From Gracilaria domingensis (taxonomy: Eukaryota > Rhodophyta > Florideophyceae > Gracilariales > Gracilariaceae): DNA of 64,000 bases. The position numbers were made by a program, and so were the translations under genes. The notes under the pieces were generated by a model. The model saw only the letters and a list, made by a program, of their open reading frames with translations, was not told the origin of the DNA and did not search any database. Position 1 is the stretch's first letter, and the number at the start of each line of letters is the position of its first letter. Shown here piece by piece: positions 11,430-21,456 of the stretch. Location: positions 62,001-126,000 of the forward strand of contig VCMS01000087.1 in the NCBI GenBank assembly GCA_022539475.1, read 5' to 3'.

Positions 11430-11798
11430 CCGTATTACAATGCAGTCTCCAGCAGTGTAGGGTTCAGGTGTTTTCTCTTCTTTCTAAGTCCTTCATTCAA
11501 AAATACGAGCAACAAGTCACGAAGTCCCTTCCGAGCTTTTCCTCCGAAGCTCAAATATTGTTACTACCCTACCCTTGCGGATGGCGAGTCCATCCTGTCC
11601 AGCAAACGCAGAGAGCTTCCAAAGGGCCACCGTCTGGCTTCGCTCAAAAAGAAAAAATCCACACTGGGCCCACCATGGATCAGTGAGATTGACATATTGG
11701 ATATAGATGGCAAGATATAAGAGTCGAAAATGGATCTCTTGACCTGCTGGTGAACTTTGAAACATAAGGATATAGGATACCTCTCGTACGCTGTACAT

Positions 11799-11847
11799 AG
11801 CCTAGCCTTATTACGCACCAAGAACAGGTGCGTAATAAGGCTAGGCT
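11799..11847. repeat. Inverted repeat, 21-bp perfect arms, 7-nt loop
   Basis: Arms 11799-11819 and 11827-11847 are exact reverse complements around aagaaca. It is the third strong hairpin within 530 bp. The three do not share sequence with one another. Confidence 0.95.
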
Positions 11848-12530
11848 TCACAGCGACGTTTCCAGACAAGCAAACGGTATTAAGAACCTACCCACACATT
11901 CGGACGAATGTGGAAGCTCACCTCCCCTCATTTCGTGCTTTGCGTGGAAGGTGATATGCTGCTACCTTTGCGTGTGTTGTCGGACGATATGAAAGCAGAG
12001 CATGATCGAAATTCTTTTTTCTTCTTCTTTGGTATGGGTCATACTGCTATGCACCCTTGTCAGGCAGCAGAAAAGCTATTGCAACTACAGATAGGGCTTA
12101 CCTCCTCAAAATGGATATCCCTTTTGACGAGGATCAAACTTTCATGAAATCCGTTGCGTACAAACGGTGAGAATAAAGACTTCGACAAGTAATCTGTGCT
12201 TGTGCTTGCAACCTGTGGATTGTCACTCGGTGTCATCGTAACGTCGAAAAATAATCTCGCAGAGCTACAGTACTGATGGACGAGCAATGTGCTACCTGGC
12301 ACTGACATATCGATACTATAGTGGAAATAGATATAAGGGTATATTCGTTGTGATTGGGACTGGGCAAACGAATGAGTGCAGAAGTGGAACTTTGAGTCTG
12401 CGTGTTACCAGCCGGCATGAACGATACATTGGAAATTCTATGAACATAAATCGCGTTAAGATACACCAACGGCAGCAAAAGGTCACGTGGCAAAACGGCT
12501 GCGACGGATGAGGGGCAGAGTAGACAAGCG
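11848..12530. other. Gene-free spacer before the C5-desaturase 3' end
   Basis: Short open frames only. A TTC/T-rich tract at about 12015-12031 is a GAA-type tail if read on the minus strand, possibly another retroelement end. Confidence 0.35.
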
Positions 12531-13390
12531 CTATGCATCCTTTCCATAAACCTGCTTCTCTGTCAATGTGGGTGCACCGGACTTTTTCCATAGCCTCGGG
12601 TCGCGAAACGTGCCGCAGAGCTTGTCCCACAAGGTGGTGTATTGACCGTAATTTGACCTGAACGTGGTATGGTGAATTGTGTGGTGTGCAGCACCATTGA
12701 CACCGGGAATACCCCAAGTAAATCGATCATGAATGTTAATTGTCCACCAGGATACAACGACAAGTGAAATGAGGTGAACGGCGGATTGAAATGGCAACAA
12801 AAAGATGAAAATCTGATAGGCAATGCCCTGGGCATAACCATCTAAGGATGGAAAGCAAGGCTGCAAACGGTGTAGTGTTGATGAGAATGATGTCGCTTAT
12901 GGATGTACTTGTAGATTAGTGGATGATGCAAACCTCTGTGAACAAAATAGATGATACAATCACTAAACGCAAGGAAGAGAAGCGGAGAGATAACGAGGTA
13001 AACGTAGCCGTACTGCGAGGGATCATAATAAACTTTGCTATAACCAAGCTGAACCATTACCTCCACCGGAGTCGACAAACCAGCCATTATCGCGAGGGAC
13101 GTTACGCTGGTGGTTATCTCTCTCCTGAGCTCGGTGGTTTGCAGATATCCTTTCGGAAGACTAACGGGGGCTAAAAGGCGCATGTACACGATGTAATCCA
13201 ATGAAGCGAAAACGAAGTAGACAAGGAGCGAGCCGACATAAAGGAAGACCCATGTGAGGAAGACGCGACGTGCGAGAGAAAGAGGAGATTCGGACGGAAT
13301 GACGGGATTGAGGAGCTTTTCATCGAGCGCGTGAATAATGGAGTGCGCATTGAGGTCGGATAGACGAGCGACAATGCCCAGCGCTTCCAT
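12531..13390 (-). CDS. Sterol C5-desaturase (lathosterol oxidase), reading frame disrupted
   Basis: ER membrane di-iron enzyme that introduces the Delta5 double bond into sterols. It starts at the ATG at 13390. Membrane helices lie near residues 45-70 and 110-150. All three His clusters are present: HRGLHH, HKRHH, and HHTIHH, the last followed by SNYGQYTTLWDKLCGTFRDP, close to plant STE1/DWF7. The frame breaks near 12850-12880: one frame reads HKRHHSHQ and AFHP, a second reads NTTPFAAL between them, and a third continues LDGYAQG to the stop at 12531. Compared with the family, at least three small indels fall in about 45 bp, two of them consistent with one missing base each. The remaining ~290 residues are well conserved, so sequencing or assembly error, or very recent inactivation, are both possible. 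An intron does not fit. Confidence 0.8.
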
Positions 13391-14375
13391 CTCGAACTGA
13401 AGCGGCTGGGAGAGAGAGTGCGGAGTTGGTAAGCGTGGAGGTTCTGGCGCAGGAAGATACAGCGCGCAGAAGCGTTTGGACAGGGATGCACCAGCTTGGC
13501 AATTTGAGGCAATTGAGTTATCACCACGTTAATTGCCGTGGTAATATAATTGGCACGACATGCCTCTGCGTTCTGCGTTCTGTTTGCGTGGCTCGACGGC
13601 GCGCGGCGCAATCTGAATCACGGCGCAATGCAAGTGACAGCGCCGAGATTTGGTGCGCGCCAATCACAAAACAGGGCAGCCGCCGTGCGCGCCGCGCGCG
13701 GCGCGCAGCGTCACGCGGCGCGGCGCGCGCGCGCAGCCATTGGCTCATGTTCCGCCAGCTGGACGGACTCAAAAAAACGGCCGTCCGCGAGAACGGCCGA
13801 GCTGCACTGCAGGCGGCGCAGCGGCCGTCAACATCGTCGCGCACGCCGCGAAGGTGCGGCGGCGGAACATTTCGTCGCGCCGGCCGTCGCCGCGCCCGCC
13901 AGCGGCGCCGGCGCGCAGAGCGCGTTGATGGTGACGCCGTCGCCGCCGCCGCCGCTGAGCGGGTGACAATGCTTTGCCTTGTTCCGCCACCGCTCGCCAA
14001 ATCTTGCCAATTTCATCAAACAGCCATGGCATGACATGTGAAATATCTGCGTTTGCAGCGCGTGTTTTGCGCGCGCGTGACGTGCGTTGAAACCCCTACC
14101 CGTTTTGGTGCATTTTGTTCTACACGCTTCTTCCACAACTTCAAGCACTGCCTTGAAAATCGCTCCCGGTTTTGCGCCGTTTGTTACAGATTTCTGCCCG
14201 TCTTCTTCCCTATGCGCTGCGAGCTGGCCTTGCTGTCGACCTGCTCGATTCCCCGCTTCGAAGCGTTTTCTGCCTGTGTGTTCCTCCTTGCTACTTGCTG
14301 TCCGACATAACCAACTCCGTTTGCTCTTCGTCGTCGTCGCTGCTTTCGTTTACATCTGTTGTTGCTTGTTTTCCC
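13391..14375. other. GC-rich divergent promoter region
   Basis: The spacer between the divergent C5-desaturase and F-box/Yippee genes. 13580-13960 is dominated by GCGCGC and CGGCG runs that open many frames without meaning. I see no RNA or third gene. Confidence 0.5.
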
Positions 14376-15398
14376 ATGCAAGACCAACCCGAACCACTTT
14401 CATCTCCGCCCACTCACGCTTCTTCACTGCGCGATTTACCGGAGGATGTACAGCAGCAGCTGGTCTCCCTACTCAATCAAGCCGATCAGGCCCATCTTGC
14501 CACCTCCTGCCAATACTTTCATCACCTCGTCACCCCCTTGCTGCGCCGCATATTCCGCTGCGTCACCTGCCAAGCGCAGCTGTTCGAACCCAAGGAACTC
14601 GCCTTGTATGATACGCAGCCCTCATCTCCACGGAGCACGTTTGGTCCATGTAGCAAGCTTGCGAAACGAACCTTCTTTCAGCTGACCGAGCGAAATCCCA
14701 CTAGAGATGTCACCAAGCTTGGAATGGTCCTCGACCACAGACGGGGTGCCGCCAACTTTCATGTTCTGCGTCATTTGATGCAGACTGTATACAAGGATGG
14801 GCGCTTCCCACTACCTCAGCAACTGCAATGCGTGCAGGCGTTGAGATGCGAGTCTTGTGGCGTGTTTGTCGGCTTTCGACATAGTGATGGAGGCTCCGTT
14901 CGTGACTTTGTGCATCACGACTTTGTTGAATTGTCAGACTCGAAGGGGCGATTGATGACGTTGAGCGGTCGTTACTTACCCCCACCAGAAGGAATCGTGA
15001 ACTGCGCGAACCCACAGTGTCGCAACGTGCTGTTCGATCGCGATGACATGTTGCCGTGGTCGCATGTGCTGGCGAGCTCGAGACTAACTGACATGAACGC
15101 GTATCTCGAGTGGGACCATTCGTGGGCTGGTGCCGCCACGGCCGACCAACCGGCGTTCTTCGTGAAGCGTTTGCGCGATGGAAGTGTCGAGGTGAGACAC
15201 GTTCGCACGGAACATCTTCGCCAAGGACACATGGTTGTGGGCGATGTTCATTGCTCTCAATGTGACCGCCACATCGGATGGAAGTTGCTGTCGGAAGTTG
15301 CGGAGGGGGAAATGCTACACAATTACGACCAGATAGGACGGTTTGGAATCATCCGCGGCGCAGTTGCGCCCACGGAACCGCGGAACTTGCATATTTGA
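14376..15398 (+). CDS. F-box-like protein with Yippee-type zinc domain
   Basis: Starts at ATG 14376 (340 aa). Residues about 16-55 (LRDLPEDVQQQLVSLL, then a leucine-rich helix ending LVTPLLRRIF) look like an F-box, normally the link to SKP1 in SCF ubiquitin ligases. The C-terminal half resembles the Yippee/CULT zinc-binding beta fold: CESCG followed by FVGFRH, then about 130 residues later CSQCDRHIGWKLL, giving the paired C-x2-C ligands and the IGW signature. Extra cysteines (CVTC, CANPQC) may bind a second metal. The combination suggests a ubiquitin-ligase substrate receptor, which is inference. It sits between two sterol enzymes without obvious functional link. Single exon. Confidence 0.7.
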   Translation: MQDQPEPLSSPPTHASSLRDLPEDVQQQLVSLLNQADQAHLATSCQYFHHLVTPLLRRIFRCVTCQAQLFEPKELALYDTQPSSPRSTFGPCSKLAKRTFFQLTERNPTRDVTKLGMVLDHRRGAANFHVLRHLMQTVYKDGRFPLPQQLQCVQALRCESCGVFVGFRHSDGGSVRDFVHHDFVELSDSKGRLMTLSGRYLPPPEGIVNCANPQCRNVLFDRDDMLPWSHVLASSRLTDMNAYLEWDHSWAGAATADQPAFFVKRLRDGSVEVRHVRTEHLRQGHMVVGDVHCSQCDRHIGWKLLSEVAEGEMLHNYDQIGRFGIIRGAVAPTEPRNLHI

Positions 15399-16178
15399 TA
15401 GAGGAAGCGGTTGCTTATTGCTATGTATACTTGTATAGTAACCTTTGTACTTGGTTACGAACATTGCTGTAGTGTTGATGTATTTGCGATGCGCTAGTTA
15501 TATAGTTGCCAGGTGCTGCGATGTTGTGGGCTAAACAGGAGTGTCGTGATGGATGTGTAGAAGACAACCACGCTGTTGTACAGGTAAGGCGCTCGGCTTG
15601 ACGCGCGGTTGAAAGGCTTGCAGCAAGCGCTTTCTCGACGTAAATGTAGCTCGCTGCTGTTGCTCGATACCAAGGGTAGCCATATTATGATATCGAGCAA
15701 GAGCTGGTGCACTGAAACTTTTCACAGGAGCAACAGCTGACTTGGCGCTCAGGGAATTTCACGGCGGTGGCGGTTGCAACTCGATGGGAGCTCCAAGCGC
15801 GTGGCGCGCGGTTGACATGCACGTGCACAATGCAGATGCACTTCAGGTCCAGCGGTGAAGCCGCCGGCGATGGACACGTTGACAACACTTGCATCATACC
15901 CTGCTTAGTAGGACATACAATCCCCCTGTGTGCGAAATTCGCACTGCGAATCTATTCATCAGCATTCACTACAAGTTGTCACTGGCGGCTCGCAGCAGTC
16001 CCCAGGTTAGCCTTCTACCCCCGCGCGCGTCTTCTTGGTCCCAGCGTAGAGAGAGGGAGGCGAGCCGAAGATACGCGGGAACCTTCCAACGCTTCAGTTC
16101 GCAGGTTGATCCCTCGCATCATTTCAGAAAATCCCCGCTTCTACGCGTGTTCTTAAGACGCGTTTGCTCCTAATCGAA
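15399..16178. other. Spacer between F-box/Yippee gene and Delta7-sterol reductase
   Basis: Mixed-composition DNA. Open frames (for example 15767-16156) carry no motifs. It probably contains the 3' end of the upstream gene and the promoter of the reductase. Confidence 0.4.
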
Positions 16179-17495
16179 ATGGCGGCAGATAAGAGCGAAG
16201 TAACCACTCCGTCCAAGTTTGAATCATCCTTTTTCCGCACCACGTTTGTTCCACTGGCGCTTATGCTTATCTCACCGCCAGCCGTTCAGCTCGTGTGGGT
16301 GATTTGCTACCACTATGGGGGTAATGCTGTGCTCGCATTATCGAGCCCAGTAGATCAAATTCTCTCCAACTTTCCGCACGTCACTCTGCAAGCTGGCGCT
16401 ATTGTCGCTGCGTTTCTTGCGATGCAATTGGTACTGTTGAGATTGATTCCGGCAACTACATTTGTGGCCATTCCTACCCCGATGGGAAACCGGCCCACTT
16501 ACAGACTGAATGGTGTACGCTGCTTCTTTTTGACGCACTTCTTGATTATGGTGGCTTATGCACGTGGACTGTTTTTATTTGAACAGTTCTATCATGTGTT
16601 TGGAGACATGCTTGCATTTCTAAATGCTATTGCTTTGGTAGTGACGGTTTTCTTGTACTTCCGTGGTCTCTACTTTCCTACAAACTCTGATTCTGGAAAG
16701 ACTGGACACGGTGTTATTTGGGATATGTGGCAAGGCACTGAATTGCACCCGGAGATGTTTGGGGTTAGTCTTAAGCAGTTGATTAATTGTCGCTTTGCCA
16801 TGATGGGGTGGAGTGTAGCGGTTGTAGGATTTGCTGTGAGCCAACACGAGATGTACGGCTACGTATCCAACTCGATGTTGGTATCAACTTTCTTGCAAAT
16901 GGTGTATATCTTCAAGTTTTTCGTTTGGGAGGCGGGGTATTTCAACTCTGTAGATATTATACACGACCGCTTTGGGTTCTATATTTTCTGGGGTTGCTCC
17001 GCGTTTCTGCCGAGTATCTACACGCTGACCTCTTACTACCTGACCACTCATGCGATACAATGGCCCGTGTGGGCGGCAGTAGCTATTGCGGTGACAGGCG
17101 TAGCAGCCGTGGGGTGCAACTACTGGACGGACTACCAAAGGCAAGCCTTCCGGGCAGCGAACGGCAAGTGCAAGGTGTGGGGACGGGCGCCCGAAATCAT
17201 CGAGGCGACGTACGCGACTGGGGATGGAAAGAGTCGCCGGAGCTTGCTGCTGGCGAGCGGTTGGTGGGGTGTGGCTCGGCATATCAACTACGTGTTCGAG
17301 ATCACGTTGGCGCTCTGCTGGAGCCTCCCTGCTGCGCGAAGTGGGCTCATTCCGTACGTGTACGTGAGCTTCCTGACGATCCTTCTGACGGATCGGGCGT
17401 ATCGCGACGAGCTGAGGTGCGCGGAGAAGTACGGCAAGTACTACGAGGAGTATTGCAAGCTGGTGCCGTACAAGATGGTTCCCGGCGTGTACTGA
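16179..17495 (+). CDS. DHCR7: 7-dehydrocholesterol / Delta7-sterol reductase
   Basis: NADPH-dependent ER membrane enzyme that reduces the Delta7 double bond of 5,7-diene sterols, the step right after the C5-desaturase encoded at 12.5-13.4 kb. Starts at ATG 16179 (438 aa), the usual length of plant DWF5. The ERG4/ERG24 family pattern is clear: many membrane helices, LHPEMFGVSLKQLINCRF, GWWGVARHINYVFE, and the terminal RDELRCAEKYGKYYEEYCKL then VPYKMVPGVY. The Delta14 and C24(28) reductases share the fold; the C-terminal wording and the NYWTDYQRQAFRA segment favour DHCR7/DWF5. Single exon. Confidence 0.9.
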   Translation: MAADKSEVTTPSKFESSFFRTTFVPLALMLISPPAVQLVWVICYHYGGNAVLALSSPVDQILSNFPHVTLQAGAIVAAFLAMQLVLLRLIPATTFVAIPTPMGNRPTYRLNGVRCFFLTHFLIMVAYARGLFLFEQFYHVFGDMLAFLNAIALVVTVFLYFRGLYFPTNSDSGKTGHGVIWDMWQGTELHPEMFGVSLKQLINCRFAMMGWSVAVVGFAVSQHEMYGYVSNSMLVSTFLQMVYIFKFFVWEAGYFNSVDIIHDRFGFYIFWGCSAFLPSIYTLTSYYLTTHAIQWPVWAAVAIAVTGVAAVGCNYWTDYQRQAFRAANGKCKVWGRAPEIIEATYATGDGKSRRSLLLASGWWGVARHINYVFEITLALCWSLPAARSGLIPYVYVSFLTILLTDRAYRDELRCAEKYGKYYEEYCKLVPYKMVPGVY

Positions 17496-18089
17496 TTCAA
17501 CTCGCGACTGAATTTTGTATTTGAGCGTTTGAATGAACGGAGCGTCGGGGAAGGATCTCGAGTGCGCGGCGTCGCATATAATTGGGCGGCGGGTGGATGT
17601 GGGCGGCGGGTGAGCAGTTGGGCTTGGGAGGGGGGAAGGCGGGACAGGTGTAAAGTGCTGCGCACCAAGAAGCGGCGACGGCCATGTGGACGACGCTTTC
17701 CTGCGCCAACACTGCGAGCGCCACTGGCAGTTCGAGCTGCGCGGCTGCAAGTGGAAGCGTTGGCGCCAACGCAGCGCGTGCCACGGCGCGCATTTACAGC
17801 GCGGCCGCGTGTAAGGCGCGCGCGTGCGCGCGCAGCAGTTGCGGCGTTCCGATTCGTGTCGGCGAGCGCCTTCGCTCGCGCTAAAAAGTGGCGCCGCGGC
17901 TGTGCGTTCACCCCGCCGCGCGCCTGCGCTCAACCGCGCCGCCGCCTCCATCGACCGCCCTTCCCCGTGCTCGCCGCGCTCGCCGCGCTCCTCACCCCTG
18001 CCACCACCACCACCCCACCCGCCCCCTCTTCCCCCTTCCCTCCCCCTTCCCCCCCTCCCCTCGCCCTCGGGCGCTTTCCCGCCTTCGAG
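17496..18089. promoter_or_regulatory. GC-rich leader/promoter region of the MAP kinase gene
   Basis: 594 bp between the reductase stop and the kinase ATG. A TATA-like catataatt lies at 17575-17583. 17700-17920 is CG-rich, and 17985-18060 is a long pyrimidine (C/T) tract just before the ATG. The kinase frame is open through the whole stretch but encodes low-complexity Arg/Ala/Pro sequence and has no ATG before 18090 other than weak ones near 17529. Confidence 0.4.
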
Positions 18090-20234
18090 ATGGCTGGCCG
18101 CGAGCGCGTGCCCGTTGATCGCTACGTAGATCATCGCTATCTGCCCATGAGGGAGCCCGCCCTTCGGTACGCTCCGCCGCCGCCGCCCGTGCAGCCGCCG
18201 TCGCACCAGCTCATGCCGTTTTCTCACAAGTCGACTGCTGCGTATCTTCATCACGCGCAGCAGCAGCAGCAGCAACATCACCACCACCATCAACAACACA
18301 ATTACCACCAACACCACCCTCACCCTTCCCAAGTCCCCAGCCATCCCACCTCGCACCCCCAATACCCCCCCAACCATGCTTCTTCGCTGTCTTCTACTCA
18401 GTACGCCCTGCAGTCGGTCTACCAGCAGCAACAACACGCTCAATACCCGCACGTCAGTCTGCAGCATCCTGACGCCCTGCGTCAGCAGCTGCGCGAGAAA
18501 GAACTTCAGTATCAGGCAAATCTAGTCCAGCTCGCCGCTCAGCAGCATGCTTATGCCATGGAACAGCGGAAGCGAGAGCGCGCCAAAGAGGAGCGCCTCA
18601 GAAGGCTCCGTATCATGCGCAAGGAATTTTTCGATGCCCCTCTTGTTGAACATCGTTACAGTGTCCAGCAGATTATCGGCGAGGGTGCCAGTGGCGTCGT
18701 GTGTAGTGCCTTTGACAGACAATCTCAGGAAAGCGTAGCCGTCAAACGCATCTCAAGAGGTTTTGAAAAAGTCCCGGTTTCGGTGCGAATTCTTCGCGAG
18801 CTCAAGTTTCTGCGTCTTCTACGAGGCCATGAGAACATTGTTGAGATTAAGGACATTTTGATGCCTACTTCTGCAAAGGAATTTGATGACGTGTTTGTTG
18901 TGCTTGAGCTCATGCCTACTGATCTCAACCATGTGCTACGCCACAAGACCGAGCTCAGCCCTCTTCACATTCAGTACTTTATGTTCCAGCTTATGAGAGG
19001 TTTATACTTTCTCCATTCTTCTGGCGTCTTTCATCGCGACCTCAAGCCCAACAATATTCTCATCGACCAAGACTGTTCCTTGCGAATTTGCGACTTTGGT
19101 CTTGCGCGTGCCAACTTCGACAAAGCTCCCGAGAAGGCCTTATGGACCGATTACGTCGCTACTCGCTGGTATCGCGCTCCTGAACTGATCATGTCCCACT
19201 ACACTTACTCCACAGCCATCGATATCTGGTCGGCTGGCTGCATTATGGCTGAGATGATCGGCAATGGAAAGCCTCTTTTCCCTGGAAAGGACGGTTACGA
19301 CCAGCTGCAGCTCATGACAGAGATTATTGGCTCTCCATCAGAAGAGGCTATTTCAAAGGTACGCAGCCAGAGAGTGAGAGAACATTTTCGTGCGCTACCC
19401 AGACGAAACCGCCGCCCGTTTTCGCAGATATTCCCCCATGCTGACCCAGAAGCTTGCTCAATCTTGGAATGGCTTCTGGAGTTTGACCCAGCCAAGAGGC
19501 CTACAGCCCTTCAGGCACTCTCGCATCCGTACTTCCGCGACTTTTACACACCGGAGGCGGAGCTGGCTGCGAAGCCCATATCAGCGGATGAATTTGCGTT
19601 TGAACGGCAAAAGCTCACACCCGATGCAATGCGTCAACTGTTTCTGGAAGAAATAGCTTTGTATCATCCTGAACACGCTAAGGATCTTTTGCAAAATCGT
19701 GATAGGAATGGTGGCTATGATATCCCTAGTCAATCCGACACATTTGCAAGCGCTATGCGCAGTGTGCAGGAGGGTATTGCACAACGCAAAACTTCAAGCA
19801 TGCCCAAAGCCAAGTTCAAACCTTTTAGCGAGGCATATTGGGCAAAACGTGAAGGTGAAAAATCACGCAAGAAGAATACGGAGCACAGTGACACCAATAT
19901 GGCGGAGAGACCTGTTCCAGTTGCTTGTCAGATAGTCAATGGAGTTCAGGTCGGTTCGTCCGCGAGTTGGTATGGTGGTGGTTCTCGTAGCGATAGGAGG
20001 TCAATGCAGATGGATGCACCCCCTTCGGAATCGGAACGTGCGCCAGAACTTGATGCTATGTCTATAGAAGTGGAAGAAGCATTTGGTATTGTAAGGGTAT
20101 CATCTGGAGGTATAGTTCGTGGAGGCTCCTGTGGGCCTCAAGCTGCTTTTCTGCCTACGGGCGCGGGGATAGACAAGGACGTAGGTGCTGGAGCTCATAT
20201 GGTCAAGGAGCACGATGTATCGAAATGCCCGTAA
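18090..20234 (+). CDS. MAP kinase, TDY activation loop, with long Gln/His/Pro N-terminal extension
   Basis: Serine/threonine kinase of the MAPK family (714 aa from ATG 18090). Residues 1-185 are low complexity: Pro-rich, then runs of Gln and His (57-78), then a charged coiled-coil-like stretch (130-178). Kinase domain from about 190: glycine loop GEGASGVV (197-204), Lys219 in VAVKR, HRDLKPNN (315-322), DFGLA (335-339), activation loop TDYVATRWYRAPE with the dual-phosphorylation site TDY at 353-355, and the MAPK insert and domain end near 510. TDY rather than TEY matches the group D MAPKs of plants and some algae. The C-terminal ~200 residues are not conserved. The substrate cannot be told. 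Single exon. Confidence 0.88.
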   Translation: MAGRERVPVDRYVDHRYLPMREPALRYAPPPPPVQPPSHQLMPFSHKSTAAYLHHAQQQQQQHHHHHQQHNYHQHHPHPSQVPSHPTSHPQYPPNHASSLSSTQYALQSVYQQQQHAQYPHVSLQHPDALRQQLREKELQYQANLVQLAAQQHAYAMEQRKRERAKEERLRRLRIMRKEFFDAPLVEHRYSVQQIIGEGASGVVCSAFDRQSQESVAVKRISRGFEKVPVSVRILRELKFLRLLRGHENIVEIKDILMPTSAKEFDDVFVVLELMPTDLNHVLRHKTELSPLHIQYFMFQLMRGLYFLHSSGVFHRDLKPNNILIDQDCSLRICDFGLARANFDKAPEKALWTDYVATRWYRAPELIMSHYTYSTAIDIWSAGCIMAEMIGNGKPLFPGKDGYDQLQLMTEIIGSPSEEAISKVRSQRVREHFRALPRRNRRPFSQIFPHADPEACSILEWLLEFDPAKRPTALQALSHPYFRDFYTPEAELAAKPISADEFAFERQKLTPDAMRQLFLEEIALYHPEHAKDLLQNRDRNGGYDIPSQSDTFASAMRSVQEGIAQRKTSSMPKAKFKPFSEAYWAKREGEKSRKKNTEHSDTNMAERPVPVACQIVNGVQVGSSASWYGGGSRSDRRSMQMDAPPSESERAPELDAMSIEVEEAFGIVRVSSGGIVRGGSCGPQAAFLPTGAGIDKDVGAGAHMVKEHDVSKCP

Positions 20235-20384
20235 CGGAATACGTGTGGGGATAGAAGTTGTTTGTATAGCTACCACATAGGACAATATCGTACCGTTGCA
20301 CAGAAAGCATGTTATTTGACTGCGGCTCTGCAACAGTTTATGCAATTGTGAACGCAAAATCCGTGCACTGCCACGTTTTCACTC

Positions 20385-20434
20385 GGACAAGAATGCAACA
20401 GCTTTCTTGTCCTGTCAGGTTTGCAGCAAACCTG
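20385..20434. repeat. Two adjacent short hairpins after the MAP kinase
   Basis: ggacaagaa (20385-20393) pairs with 20404-20412, and caggtttgc (20416-20424) pairs with 20426-20434 around one base. They lie about 150 bp after the kinase stop and could fold in the 3' UTR. Confidence 0.7.
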
Positions 20435-20884
20435 AAGCTGTTAGATTCAAGTACGTTGGTTCGCCGATGCAGTACTTTAAAATACCTTGCAAAGTCATTC
20501 ATCTCTATCTACAAGGTTACAGGAAATGGATTCTTAACAGCACGGGTTTGGGCAGAAGAAACCAGCGATAGCTGAACCCCCTTGGGGGTGTGCTCCCACA
20601 CACTAATCTCGAGTCTTTAAGGTCTCGAGATCACAGAGCATGGCAGTCAAATGCAGTGCTAATGCTAGCGTCGTAGGACGAGAGAACCTGTACGATTTTG
20701 AGAGAAGGCATTTTGCTACTGGCCCACCATTCTTCATAGAATACCTTCCTACTAGAACTTGTAATGTTAGCCTTCTTCCATCGAAAGAATGGTAAGCTAA
20801 ACTATCAAACATGTGTTACTTTCATTGCGTAGTTTCTGTCTGTGTTACGAGCAAAATCGGAAGGAGATATATGAAGTTGGAGCT

Positions 20885-21210
20885 GAGGTAATAATGGCGC
20901 AATTCTTCACAGGACATGTGCCATCACTTCACCCTGTGGCCTCTTATCTGAATCATAAAACGCTGCGGTGCACCTGTGGTACGAACGTTAAGAAAGACTG
21001 CAACCATGTGGTCTTACGATGCCCATTATCGAACATGTCTCGACGATTCCTCCTGGCTGGACAGCCAAACGAAGCCAAATCATCAGTGCAGTACCTGATA
21101 AGACACAACTCACAGAACTTCTTGGCCTTTTTAAAGAGAGAGAACCTCTGAGGCTCTACTGTAGTTTGGGAATAGGAAACTACTGTCCAAAATAAAGAAG
21201 AAGAAGAGAA
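20885..21210 (+). mobile_element. 3' end of a non-LTR retrotransposon, copy 3 (best preserved)
   Basis: The open frame ending at 21151 contains LRCTCGTNVKKDCNHVVLRC (C-x-C-x9-H-x4-C), then PLSNMSRR, then FLAFLKRENL and a stop. An imperfect hairpin agaacct/aggctct follows the last codons, then ggaaactactgtcc and an aaagaagaagaagag tail (21194-21208). This matches copy 2 at 4.9 kb in spacing and order. No intact polymerase domain is found upstream, so the copy is truncated. Confidence 0.7.
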
Positions 21211-21456
21211 GTTGGAGCATCTCCTTCTGAGGCCCAAACTGCGATACCGAGAACCTGCAGAAGCAACTGCATCTCATTAAAGCCGAGGACGATCAGCTTC
21301 TCTCGATTTCACATGAAAACGAGAGGTCGTTCTTCATACCCTCTTCAAGCCTACCTGGCGCAGATAAATCTTTTTCACCATCCCTATAATGTTAAGACAA
21401 GTGAGTCTATTGCTCAAGCAAGAAAACAGCCAAACCATTGACGACGCACATATGAC

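Noticed and set aside
12560..12717. An intron joining the two halves of the C5-desaturase
   Set aside because: The conserved segments touch or overlap with no room for an intron; frameshifts explain the break.
17529..18089. 187 extra N-terminal residues for the MAP kinase
   Set aside because: The upstream part is low complexity, overlaps the promoter-like CG block, and the ATG at 18090 gives a cleaner start. A longer form is not excluded.
16884..18467. 527-codon minus-strand frame opposite the reductase and kinase genes
   Set aside because: It overlaps two well-supported plus-strand genes and is low complexity.
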